Shown here piece by piece: positions 1 through 6,299 of a DNA stretch of 7,911 bases. Both the position numbers and the translations under genes were made by a program. Under the pieces are notes generated by a model, which saw only the letters and a list, made by a program, of their open reading frames with translations, ran no database searches and was not told where the DNA came from. Within the stretch, counting starts at the first letter, position 1. Each line of letters starts with the position of its first letter. The stretch comes from Citricoccus sp. WCRC_4 (GTDB lineage Bacteria; Actinomycetota; Actinomycetes; Actinomycetales; Micrococcaceae). The stretch is taken from contig JAPFFX010000096.1 in assembly GCA_026645375.1 (NCBI GenBank), positions 1 through 7,911 of the forward strand, in the 5' to 3' direction.

Positions 1-327
1 GCCTTGGCCGCCAACCCCGATCCGGACATCCGCTCCCTGGAGTACCTGACCCTGAACCGGGAGTTCCACGAACGCATCCACCGGATGGCGGGTTCACGCA
101 TCATCGCCGACACCAGCCGGCGCATGTGGGATCTCAGCGATTTCCTCATCAACACCGCCGGAGTCTCCCAGCCCATGGCCACCTCGGTCGACGATCGGCA
201 GGACGACCACGACCGCATCCGCGAGGCTTTGGCCTCCGGGGATCCGGCCACGGCCAAGACGCAGATGGAACACCACATCCTCGAGACCGTCGAACTGCTC
301 CACGGCCGTGCCTCCGCCTCGGCCTGA
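1..327 (+). CDS. GntR-family transcriptional regulator, FCD domain (C-terminal part, 5' end outside window)
   Basis: The frame is open from base 1 to a TGA at 325-327, giving 108 residues of a protein that starts outside the window. The TTG at 4 is most likely an internal leucine. The residues match the helical FCD ligand-binding domain of FadR-type GntR regulators. There is an N-R-E-F-H segment near residue 19-23, and a later D-D-H-D-R-I-R-E-A-L-A-S-G-D-P helix pair ending in an M-E-H-H-I motif. In many FCD proteins these histidines bind a metal that helps hold a carboxylate effector. The N-terminal winged-helix DNA-binding domain is off the left edge. The gene lies upstream of, and on the same strand as, the meta-cleavage genes, with a promoter and palindrome between them. 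It is therefore probably their repressor, with an aromatic acid or pathway intermediate as effector. That role is inferred; the family call is firm. Confidence 0.88.
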   Translation, partial: ALAANPDPDIRSLEYLTLNREFHERIHRMAGSRIIADTSRRMWDLSDFLINTAGVSQPMATSVDDRQDDHDRIREALASGDPATAKTQMEHHILETVELLHGRASASA

Positions 328-350
328 CGCCGACACGGACAGCACCCCTC

Positions 351-379
351 TTGCCAGCTGTGATTCAGGGCACTAAACT
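351..379 (+). promoter_or_regulatory. Predicted sigma-70-type promoter for the meta-cleavage operon
   Basis: A TTGCCA box at 351-356 (5 of 6 matches to the -35 consensus) is followed, after exactly 17 bp, by TAAACT at 374-379 (4 of 6 matches to the -10 consensus). Transcription would start near 386. That is the first base of a palindrome and about 185 bp ahead of the hydratase start codon. The boxes are read from sequence; activity is inferred. Confidence 0.5.
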
Positions 380-385
380 CGAACC

Positions 386-409
386 GACCTACTAGCATGC
401 TAGACGGTC
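386..409. promoter_or_regulatory. 24-bp palindromic candidate operator
   Basis: A perfect 12-bp palindrome CTAGCATGCTAG lies at 392-403. It is flanked at equal distance (2 bp on each side) by GACC at 386-389 and its complement GGTC at 406-409, so 20 of 24 positions are symmetric. A twofold-symmetric site of this kind is what a dimeric GntR/FCD regulator would bind. It covers the predicted transcription start just downstream of the -10 box, so a bound protein would block transcription. The FCD regulator encoded immediately upstream is the obvious candidate ligand, but the pairing is inferred. Confidence 0.6.
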
Positions 410-570
410 AGCCGTGTAGTGAGGATCTCGGGACCCATGCCGAGGAAAACCTCCTGCTTCTCCCGGCCCTCCACACCCGCCCCTCCCCCGGCACCCCGCC
501 GCTGACCCACCGACCTGCAGATGGTGACTTCGCGCCCCTGTCTGCCGACAGAAATGAGGATTGAGCCGGA

Positions 571-1353
571 ATGATCACGACAAACACGCTTCTGGACGCG
601 GATGCCCGCCTGGCCCAGGCGTTGCAGACCGGCCAGCCCTGCGAACCGGTCCGGGACCTGATCGGCACCGACCTCGATGGGGCCTACGCCGTACAAGAGC
701 TCGGTATCCAACGCCGTGTGGATGCCGGGGCCCGCCGGGTCGGACGCAAGGTCGGACTGACCTCCCCAGCCGTTCAGAAGCAGCTGGGCGTGGATCAGCC
801 CGATTTCGGGGTACTGCTCGATGAGATGCACGTGACCGGCGACGGTGTCGTGTCCGGGCACACCCTCATTGCTCCGCGGATCGAGGCGGAGATCGCCTTC
901 GTGCTGGCCGAAGACATCGACGATCCCGATCCCCAGCTCGTACGGGCCGCGGTGGACTACCTCACCCCGGCCCTGGAGATCGTCGACAGCCGGATCCAGG
1001 ACTGGGACATCACCATCACCGACACCATCGCCGACAACGCCTCCAGCGGTCTCTACGTCCTGGGCGCAGCCCGGGCCTCCCTGGCGGAGTTCACCCCCGC
1101 CGATGCCCTGATGACGCTGACCAGCAACGGGCAGATCGCCTCCCGCGGCACCGGCGCGGACTGCCTGGGCGACCCCGTGGCCGCCCTGGTGTGGGTCGCC
1201 CAGACCGCCGCCGCACTGGGACGCCCGTTGCGCGCCGGGGAGGTCGTCCTCTCCGGGGCCCTGGGCCCCATGATCCCCTTCCGCCCCGGTGAGCACATCG
1301 AGGCCGTCATTGCCGGTCTCGGCACCGTCCACGCAGTACTGAATCAGGAGTAG
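571..1353 (+). CDS. 2-keto-4-pentenoate hydratase (2-hydroxypenta-2,4-dienoate hydratase)
   Basis: This 260-residue protein has the usual length for the MhpD/DmpE/XylJ branch of the fumarylacetoacetate hydrolase superfamily. The enzyme adds water to 2-hydroxypenta-2,4-dienoate to give 4-hydroxy-2-oxovalerate in the cytoplasm, using a divalent metal. The family's metal-binding glutamates are visible at E105 and E107 (R-I-E-A-E-I-A-F) and E136 (A-L-E-I-V-D-S-R). The conserved G-R-K-V-G-L-T segment contains K60, and the L-S-G-A-L-G-P-M strand lies near residues 228-235. The ATG at 571 is supported by GAGGA at 556-560, a rather long 10-bp spacing. It is the first gene of a three-gene unit and ends 2 bp before the acetaldehyde dehydrogenase start. 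A hydratase for a substituted dienoate, as in steroid, biphenyl or cymene pathways, is equally possible, so no specific symbol is given. Confidence 0.9.
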   Translation: MITTNTLLDADARLAQALQTGQPCEPVRDLIGTDLDGAYAVQELGIQRRVDAGARRVGRKVGLTSPAVQKQLGVDQPDFGVLLDEMHVTGDGVVSGHTLIAPRIEAEIAFVLAEDIDDPDPQLVRAAVDYLTPALEIVDSRIQDWDITITDTIADNASSGLYVLGAARASLAEFTPADALMTLTSNGQIASRGTGADCLGDPVAALVWVAQTAAALGRPLRAGEVVLSGALGPMIPFRPGEHIEAVIAGLGTVHAVLNQE

Positions 1354-1355
1354 TC

Positions 1356-2300
1356 ATGAGCGCCAAAGTTGCCATCATCGGCTCCGGCAACATCGGAACC
1401 GACCTCATGTTCAAGGTCAAGCGGCTCTCGCAGGAATTGGAGATGTCCGTGCTCGTGGGCATCGACCCGGCCTCCGACGGGCTCGCCCGGGCGGCCCGGA
1501 TCGGGGTGGCCACCACCGCCGAGGGCGTGGAGGGCCTGGTGAAGATGCCCGAATTCGCCGACATCAAGGTGATCTTCGACGCCACCTCCGCCGGAGCACA
1601 TAAGCACAACGCCGAGGTCCTGGCCCCCTACGGCAAGCAATTGATCGACCTCACCCCGGCCGCCATCGGCCCCTTCGTGGTGCCCCCGGTCAACCTCGAG
1701 GCCCACCTGGACGCGATGGACGTGAACATGGTGACCTGCGGCGGGCAGGCCACCATCCCGATAGTCGCCGCCGTCGGCCAGGCGCGCCCGGTGCACTACG
1801 CCGAGATCGTCGCCTCCATCGCCTCCAAGTCGGCCGGGCCCGGCACCCGAGCCAACATCGACGAGTTCACCGAGACCACCGCTGATGCGATCAAGGAGGT
1901 CGGCGGGGCCGCCGCCGGTAAGGCGATCATCATCCTCAACCCCGCCGATCCGCCGGTGATCATGCGCGACACCGTGCTGTGTCTGGTCGACCGCCTCGAC
2001 GACGCCGGCCGCCAGGCCATTCAGGAGTCCGTGGACCGGATGGCGGGACGGGTGGCCGAGTACGTGCCCGGTTACCGGCTCAAGCAGCAGATCCAGTTCC
2101 AGGACGAGGGCGCCGAGGTCGCCGCGCTCGTTCCCACCGGCCACGGCTCCGGGGACTACACCCGGGTCACGGTCTTCCTCGAGGTCGAAGGTGCCGCCCA
2201 CTACCTGCCCGCCTACGCGGGCAACCTCGACATCATGACCTCAGCGGCCCTGCAGGTCGCCGAAAAGCTCGTCACCGTGCGAGAAGGAGCCACGAAATGA
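1356..2300 (+). CDS. Acetaldehyde dehydrogenase (acylating)
   Basis: The 314-residue protein converts acetaldehyde, NAD+ and CoA to acetyl-CoA and NADH. It is the partner subunit of the aldolase encoded next. An N-terminal Rossmann signature, G-S-G-N-I-G-T-D, lies at residues 9-16. The probable catalytic cysteine is C128 in V-T-C-G-G-Q-A-T-I-P, matching the active-site region of DmpF/MhpF. The length is typical of that family. AGGAG at 1346-1350 directly abuts the hydratase stop codon and sits 5 bp before the ATG, so translation of the two genes is probably coupled. The last bases overlap the aldolase start as ATGA. In characterised relatives the two proteins form a complex with a channel that passes the volatile aldehyde between active sites. 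The order hydratase-dehydrogenase-aldolase is the classical meta-cleavage order. A propanal-accepting variant (HsaG/BphJ type) cannot be excluded. Confidence 0.95.
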   Translation: MSAKVAIIGSGNIGTDLMFKVKRLSQELEMSVLVGIDPASDGLARAARIGVATTAEGVEGLVKMPEFADIKVIFDATSAGAHKHNAEVLAPYGKQLIDLTPAAIGPFVVPPVNLEAHLDAMDVNMVTCGGQATIPIVAAVGQARPVHYAEIVASIASKSAGPGTRANIDEFTETTADAIKEVGGAAAGKAIIILNPADPPVIMRDTVLCLVDRLDDAGRQAIQESVDRMAGRVAEYVPGYRLKQQIQFQDEGAEVAALVPTGHGSGDYTRVTVFLEVEGAAHYLPAYAGNLDIMTSAALQVAEKLVTVREGATK

Positions 2301-3400
2301 CCACCACCCCCACCACCACCGACACGGCCCCCGAGTCTGCCCGGCGGGTGTTCCTCCAGGACGTCACCCTGCGTGACGGCATGCACGCCGTGCGCCACCA
2401 GCTGCCCGTGGAGACGGTCCAGAAGATCGCCGGGGCCCTGGACGCGGCCGGGGTTGATGCCATCGAGGTCTCCCACGGCGACGGGTTGGCCGGGGCCAGC
2501 CTCACCTACGGGCCCGGCAGCAACACCGACTGGGAATGGATCGCCGCCGCAGCCGATGTGGTGACCAACGCCCGACTGACCACCCTGATCCTGCCCGGCA
2601 TCGGCACCCTCACCGAGCTGCGCCGGGCCTACGAGCTCGGGGTGCGTTCGGTGCGCGTGGCCACCCACTGCACCGAGGCCGACGTGTCCGCCCAGCACAT
2701 CTCCACCGCCCGAGAGATGGGCATGGACGTCTCCGGGTTCTTGATGATGTCGCACATGGCCCCGGCCGAGGAGCTGGTCAAGCAGGCCCTGCTGATGGAG
2801 TCCTACGGGGCCCACTGCGTCTACGTCACCGACTCCGGAGGCGGCCTGACCATGGACGGGGTCCGGGACCGGGTGCGAGCTTACCGAGATGCGCTGAAGC
2901 CCGAGACCGAGATCGGCATCCACGCCCACCAGAACCTCTCGCTGGCCGTGGCCAACTCCGTGGTCGCCGTCGAGGAAGGCGCCTACCGGGTGGACGCTTC
3001 CCTGGCCGGCCATGGTGCCGGGGCCGGTAACACCCCGATCGAGCCGTTCGTGGCCGTGGCCACCCTGCACGGCTGGGAGCACGGGGCGGACCTGTTCGCC
3101 CTCCAGGACGCCGCCGACGATCTCGTGCGCCCGCTGCACGACCGCCCCGTCCAGGTCGACCGCGAGACGCTGACCCTGGGCTACGCCGGGGTGTACTCCA
3201 GCTTCCTGCGCCATGCCGAGAAAGCCTCGGCACGCTACGGGATCGATGCCCGCGACATCCTCGTCGAAATCGGACGCCGCAACCTCATCGGCGGCCAGGA
3301 AGACATGATCGCCGACGTCGCCCTCGACCTGATCGTCACCGCAGTCACCGACCAGGTCGACGCCGCCGGAACCGACCTGATCGATGCCGGCACCACGTAG
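2297..3400 (+). CDS. 4-hydroxy-2-oxovalerate aldolase
   Basis: The 367-residue protein is a metal-dependent class II pyruvate aldolase of the DmpG/MhpE/BphI family, with an HMGL-like TIM barrel and a C-terminal communication domain. It splits 4-hydroxy-2-oxovalerate into pyruvate and acetaldehyde, which passes to the dehydrogenase partner. The barrel opens with L-Q-D-V-T-L-R-D-G-M-H, giving R26, D27 (metal) and H30 (candidate base). H209 and H211 in I-H-A-H-Q-N complete the metal site, and the Y-V-T-D-S-G-G strand lies near residues 176-182. The chosen ATG overlaps the previous stop (ATGA at 2297-2300) and follows GAAGGAG at 2283-2289 by 7 bp. A longer frame reading back to 1979 is a shadow over the dehydrogenase gene. 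The first 15 or so residues are a threonine-rich extension (M-T-T-T-P-T-T-T) before the conserved barrel start. Confidence 0.95.
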   Translation: MTTTPTTTDTAPESARRVFLQDVTLRDGMHAVRHQLPVETVQKIAGALDAAGVDAIEVSHGDGLAGASLTYGPGSNTDWEWIAAAADVVTNARLTTLILPGIGTLTELRRAYELGVRSVRVATHCTEADVSAQHISTAREMGMDVSGFLMMSHMAPAEELVKQALLMESYGAHCVYVTDSGGGLTMDGVRDRVRAYRDALKPETEIGIHAHQNLSLAVANSVVAVEEGAYRVDASLAGHGAGAGNTPIEPFVAVATLHGWEHGADLFALQDAADDLVRPLHDRPVQVDRETLTLGYAGVYSSFLRHAEKASARYGIDARDILVEIGRRNLIGGQEDMIADVALDLIVTAVTDQVDAAGTDLIDAGTT

Positions 3401-3419
3401 GACCACCGCTCCACCCACC

Positions 3420-3462
3420 CACGGTGAAGGTCCCGCCCAACCCGGGCGGGACCTTCACCGTG
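3420..3462 (+). terminator. Strong hairpin terminator of the meta-cleavage operon
   Basis: Perfect 19-bp inverted arms lie at 3420-3438 and 3444-3462, separated by the 5-base loop AACCC, and start 20 bp after the aldolase stop codon. The stem is GC-rich, and no T-run follows it on either strand. Long stems without a U tract are common at actinobacterial gene ends. It probably ends the hydratase-dehydrogenase-aldolase transcript and could also stop transcription arriving from the right. Confidence 0.8.
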
Positions 3463-3522
3463 TCAGCGCGCATGGTCACTGACAATGCCTATCCAACTCA
3501 CCGCCCCCCATGAGGAGCACTC

Positions 3523-3768
3523 ATGGCCCACCACCGAGAACACATCACCCACATTCAAGAACTGACCCTTCTGCACCGAGGCGACATGTGAGAAGCCCGG
3601 CGCTACAGCACCGTGCGCTACCGGGGTGTCGTCGACGACGTCGTCCCGCACCGGGACGTGGTGTGGCTACGCCCCGGTCCCTGGCAGGAGCGCACGCTCC
3701 TGGAGGCCGCCGAGTACGAGCTATGGAAGGTGACGCAGTCACCCCTGCCCTTTCTGCACGTGCCCTAG
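3523..3768 (+). pseudogene. Small hypothetical gene interrupted by an in-frame TGA
   Basis: GAGGAG at 3512-3517 precedes an ATG at 3523 by 5 bp, a good start signal. The frame reads 22 codons to a TGA at 3589-3591, then stays open for 58 more codons to a TAG at 3766-3768. The second part has strongly G/C-rich third positions and a protein-like composition (V-R-Y-R-G-V-V-D-D-V, then V-V-W-L-R-P-G-P-W, then L-L-E-A-A-E-Y-E-L-W). If the TGA were TGG, the product would be an 81-residue, probably strand-rich cytoplasmic protein. I do not recognise its family. A nonsense mutation of a tryptophan codon is the simplest reading. A sequencing error, readthrough or chance open frame are alternatives. 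The first 22 codons show weaker third-position bias than the rest, which lowers confidence that the two parts form one gene. Confidence 0.4.
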
Positions 3769-4085
3769 AACGCCGAGCTCTTTCGACGCAACCGGGATGT
3801 GCGTCGGCCCGGTGAGGGCATATCCGTGTGTCCTGTTATTCCCAATATGCACCGCTTCACTCGGATCCACGCGACCACTGATGGCGGCTTCTGGATGCGT
3901 CGGTCGCGGGTGGCCCTGGACATGCCCAAGCCCTGTGCCATCTGGGGGTGGCCGGCTTTCCGGTCTCAACCAGCGAGAAGGCGTTACGGATCTGACTGTT
4001 CGTGCAAGTCAGGTGCAGCCCCCAAAGTCCTTGCCCGGGACTAATGAGCCCAGCAAAGCCGGACCGTAGGCCTCGAGCCTTCACG
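3769..4085. other. Intergenic region with no supported gene
   Basis: About 317 bp lie between the interrupted small gene and the stop codon of the thioesterase-like gene on the other strand. Several short open frames occur on both strands, but none has a convincing ribosome binding site, a recognisable motif or codon bias like the neighbouring genes. A short inverted repeat, CTGACT at 3992-3997 and AGTCAG at 4007-4012 with a 9-base loop, is the only structure seen. The region may be degraded coding sequence or the 3' ends of two converging transcripts. Confidence 0.5.
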
Positions 4086-4517
4086 TCACTTCAGGACGTA
4101 CGTGAAGACTGCTTCGGCCAGATGCTTGCCTGCAGTATCCGTAACGCTGACCTGCGCCACGGCCACGGTGCGCCCGCCACGCAGCAGTCGAGCCGTGGCC
4201 ACCGCGGTCCCTTCCGTGGTGTTGGCCAAGAAATTGGTGCTGGCCTGGACGGCCAGCGGGAACTTGCCCTCCTCCGAGAGGACCTGCATGGCCAGATAGG
4301 TACCGGTGAGGTCGGCCGCACCGAACAGTGCGGTGGCCGAGAACATCCCCCCGGCCTGGCGGAGCCGATCCACTAGAGGCATCGCAAAGGACAGACTGTC
4401 CTCGCTCACCGCGTGCGGGACCAACTCCAGAGTGTCGGCGATTTCCTCATGCTCGACGCCGGCACGGAACTCCTGCCACCGTCGCTGGAACTCCTCTAGA
4501 GAGGCAGGGATAGCCAT
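4086..4517 (-). CDS. Hotdog-fold thioesterase-like protein (PaaI/DUF4442 type)
   Basis: The 143-residue protein has the size of a single hotdog domain. The pattern suggests a PaaI/DUF4442-type acyl-CoA thioesterase: a helix around residues 57-80 (G-G-M-F-S-A-T-A-L-F-G-A-A-D-L-T-G), where D69 could be the catalytic acid, then alternating strands F-P-L-A-V-Q-A-S-T-N-F-L-A and A-V-A-Q-V-S-V-T-D-T-A-G-K-H-L-A-E-A-V-F. Such enzymes hydrolyse stalled or toxic CoA thioesters in the cytoplasm. The ATG at 4517 was chosen because AGGAG (complement of 4523-4527) lies 5 bp upstream. The frame could extend to 4553 or 4685, but those starts lack such a site. It lies 360 bp downstream of the hydrolase gene on the same strand, so it may have its own promoter. 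The fold is likely; the substrate is unknown and catalytic activity is unproven. Confidence 0.75.
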   Translation of the reverse strand: MAIPASLEEFQRRWQEFRAGVEHEEIADTLELVPHAVSEDSLSFAMPLVDRLRQAGGMFSATALFGAADLTGTYLAMQVLSEEGKFPLAVQASTNFLANTTEGTAVATARLLRGGRTVAVAQVSVTDTAGKHLAEAVFTYVLK

Positions 4518-4877
4518 GCTGGCTCCTATCGGATGATCAGACGGGAACACCATGATGGCACCCATTCCCGACAAGGCCGGCCACCAGCACGGTCGGATCT
4601 TTATCACCAGGTTTGTCGCTGACCGCACCGGAACCCAAGTGCAACGTCGTTCTCGTGTCCGATTGGTGTCTTCGGGGGGGTCCAACGGTCACCTATATGG
4701 GCACTCAGCCTGCAAGCCTGATTACGTCAAGTCGAGGGTTGGCGAGGTGTGTTTTCGCATGTCGTGAGTGCTCTGCGGGGTTGCGTTTGGTGCATCCGTT
4801 TGAGTCCCTTTTTACTGCCGCAAACCTCTTTGAGGGCCCCTTGCTATCTCACCCAGGGTCGTGGCTTAAGCCTTTAC

Positions 4878-5951
4878 TCAATGGCTGGAGAGGTCCAGGT
4901 CCTCGGCGTCGATTGGTTCGAAATACGCCATGACGGCCTCCATTGGCACGTCTTCCAAAGTGGCCGGGGACCACTGCGGGTTTCGGTCTTTGTCCACCAG
5001 TTGGGCGCGGATGCCCTCGCGCATGTCACAACCACGGAGCATGTGGTATCCCACCCGGTAATCCTGCCGAAGCACCTCATGCACGGAACGGCAGTCCTCT
5101 GACCGCCGTAAGGCAGCCAAGGCCACCTTCACGGAGGTTGGGGACTTGGAGAGAATCTCCGTAGCAGCCAGGGCGGCGGTGGGGTCGTCGTAGGTCTGCA
5201 GGACCTCGACGATAGCCTCGGCGGTGTCCTCGCCGTAGCAGGCGTCGATCCACCGGTGATGCTCCAGGATTGGGGCGTCTGGAGGTGCAATGGCGATGGC
5301 CTCGATGGCCTCGTCAGCGTCCGCCTCCTCCAGCGTCCGGGTCAGCTCGGGCAAGGCGTTCGAGGGTACGTAGAAGTCGGCCAGGCCGAGCGCGATAGCG
5401 TCTGCCCCACTGACGTGGGCACCCGTCAAGGCCATATGAGTGCCGAAGCGATACGGGGTACGCGACAGCAGCCAGTTACTGCCCACATCGGGGGTGAAGC
5501 CGATGCCGGTTTCCGGCATGCCCAGCCGAGTCCGCTCGGTAACGATGCGGTGCGAACCGTGGGCGGAAACCCCAACGCCGCCACCGAGCACGATTCCGTC
5601 CATGAACGCTAGATACGGCTTGGGATAATCTGCGATCGCAGCGTTCAGCGTGTACTCGGCCGCGGAGAAGCTATCAACGATCTCTGGCTCGCCCCCCATG
5701 ACGGCCCGACGCAAGGTGACAACGTCGCCCCCCGCGCACAATCCTCTTTCACCGGATCCCGAGACGAGGACTGTGTGGACGCTGTCATCGTGGCGCCACT
5801 GCTGGAGGGCAGCCTGGACCGTATCCACCATGCCGTGAGTCAAGGCGTTCAACGCCTCGGGGCGGTTAAGGATGAGGTGGCCCAGCCGACCGGCCCGGCG
5901 GACGATGACTTCGTCCTCGAGGGTCGATCCTGCTAGTGGTTGCGTACTCAT
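4878..5951 (-). CDS. Enoyl-CoA hydratase/isomerase family protein, 3-hydroxyisobutyryl-CoA hydrolase type
   Basis: The 357-residue protein is a crotonase-superfamily member of the longer ECH_2 branch, whose best-known function is hydrolysis of 3-hydroxyisobutyryl-CoA in valine degradation. Visible features are L-N-R-P-E-A-L-N-A-L at 28-37, the CoA/oxyanion segment L-C-A-G-G-D-V at 71-77, P-K-P-Y-L-A-F-M-D-G-I-V-L-G-G-G-V-G at 110-127, and M-P-E-T-G-I-G-F-T-P-D-V-G at 145-157. In the last, E147 and D155 occupy the positions of the catalytic acidic pair of human HIBCH. The length and C-terminal extension separate it from ordinary 260-residue enoyl-CoA hydratases. AAAGGAA (complement of 5955-5961) supports the ATG at 5951. 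An acyl-CoA dehydrogenase lies upstream on the same strand, but a hairpin and about 350 bp intervene. Valine degradation is plausible; another 3-hydroxyacyl-CoA substrate is possible. Confidence 0.87.
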   Translation of the reverse strand: MSTQPLAGSTLEDEVIVRRAGRLGHLILNRPEALNALTHGMVDTVQAALQQWRHDDSVHTVLVSGSGERGLCAGGDVVTLRRAVMGGEPEIVDSFSAAEYTLNAAIADYPKPYLAFMDGIVLGGGVGVSAHGSHRIVTERTRLGMPETGIGFTPDVGSNWLLSRTPYRFGTHMALTGAHVSGADAIALGLADFYVPSNALPELTRTLEEADADEAIEAIAIAPPDAPILEHHRWIDACYGEDTAEAIVEVLQTYDDPTAALAATEILSKSPTSVKVALAALRRSEDCRSVHEVLRQDYRVGYHMLRGCDMREGIRAQLVDKDRNPQWSPATLEDVPMEAVMAYFEPIDAEDLDLSSH

Positions 5952-5987
5952 AGGTTCCTTTCAGCCCCTCTGGCCCTCGCCTCCATT

Positions 5988-6010
5988 CTGGCCATACGTT
6001 AATTGGCCAG
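5988..6010. promoter_or_regulatory. Inverted repeat, candidate operator of the hydrolase gene
   Basis: CTGGCCA at 5988-5994 and its exact complement TGGCCAG at 6004-6010 are separated by a 9-base A/T-rich spacer, a 23-bp dyad. It lies 37-59 bp upstream of the hydrolase start codon, within the expected promoter zone. The geometry would suit a TetR- or GntR-type dimer. No convincing -35/-10 pair could be assigned beside it, so its role is inferred. Confidence 0.4.
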
Positions 6011-6221
6011 ACAGCTATCCACCCCTGTAACACGGTGGTCTCTCGGCAGGTAAGAGGAGCAGCATCTACTGGGAACGCGTAGTTCACCAGGGCTCGGAAG
6101 CGGGCATCAAACGAATCTGGCGGGCGGCCTCGGGCAGCGCGGCCGCGAAGGTCAGGGTCGATAACCGGCGCATGCCTCGACGGCCGCATCTTTACCTCCG
6201 GTCGGTCTCCTATCGATTGAC

Positions 6222-6263
6222 GTGCGGGTGTGCAGGCTGACTAGCGAGCCGGCACACCCGCAC
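6222..6263 (-). terminator. Hairpin downstream of the acyl-CoA dehydrogenase gene
   Basis: Perfect 12-bp arms lie at 6222-6233 (GTGCGGGTGTGC) and 6252-6263 (GCACACCCGCAC). After one mismatch the stem continues for 4 more pairs (GGCT at 6235-6238, AGCC at 6247-6250), closing an 8-base loop. It begins 37 bp after the dehydrogenase stop codon in the direction of transcription. No T-run follows. It probably ends the synthetase-dehydrogenase transcript and separates it from the hydrolase gene. Confidence 0.65.
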
Positions 6264-6299
6264 TCCGAGGTCAGTGATTAGGTGCACCGTGCGCGACGG

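Larger units (their letters stand above)
5952..6299. other. Intergenic region upstream of the hydrolase gene, with a possible small ORF
   Basis: This 348-bp stretch separates two minus-strand genes. It holds an inverted repeat near the hydrolase gene (5988-6010) and a hairpin near the dehydrogenase gene (6222-6263), each listed separately. A minus-strand frame starts at an ATG at 6189 behind a strong GGAGGT motif (complement of 6194-6199, spacing 4). It runs 107 codons to 5866, overlapping the first 86 bases of the hydrolase gene. Its third-position G/C bias is weaker than in the neighbouring genes, and I recognise no family. I therefore do not call it a gene, though the start signal is notable. 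The rest is likely promoter and leader DNA. Confidence 0.5.

Noticed and set aside
437..505. A 22-codon ORF in the leader between the operator and the hydratase gene, as a possible leader peptide.
   Set aside because: It lacks a clear ribosome binding site, is dominated by Pro/Arg/Ser codons expected by chance in C-rich DNA, and shows no attenuator-like alternative hairpins.
521..574. A 17-codon ORF whose stop overlaps the hydratase ATG as ATGA.
   Set aside because: No Shine-Dalgarno sequence precedes its ATG, and such short overlaps arise easily by chance.
400..1332. Long minus-strand open frame opposite the hydratase gene.
   Set aside because: It is a shadow of the well-supported hydratase gene; long antisense frames are expected in high-GC coding DNA, and its Gly/Val/Asp-rich composition is typical of that.
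1979..2296. Possible N-terminal extension of the aldolase back to 1979.
   Set aside because: It would overlap a third of the dehydrogenase gene, is Arg/Gly/Pro-rich, and a good ribosome binding site marks the ATG at 2297.
3992..4012. Short inverted repeat CTGACT/AGTCAG as a terminator of the thioesterase-like gene.
   Set aside because: The stem is only 6 bp with a 9-base loop and lies more than 70 bp past the stop codon; too weak to call.
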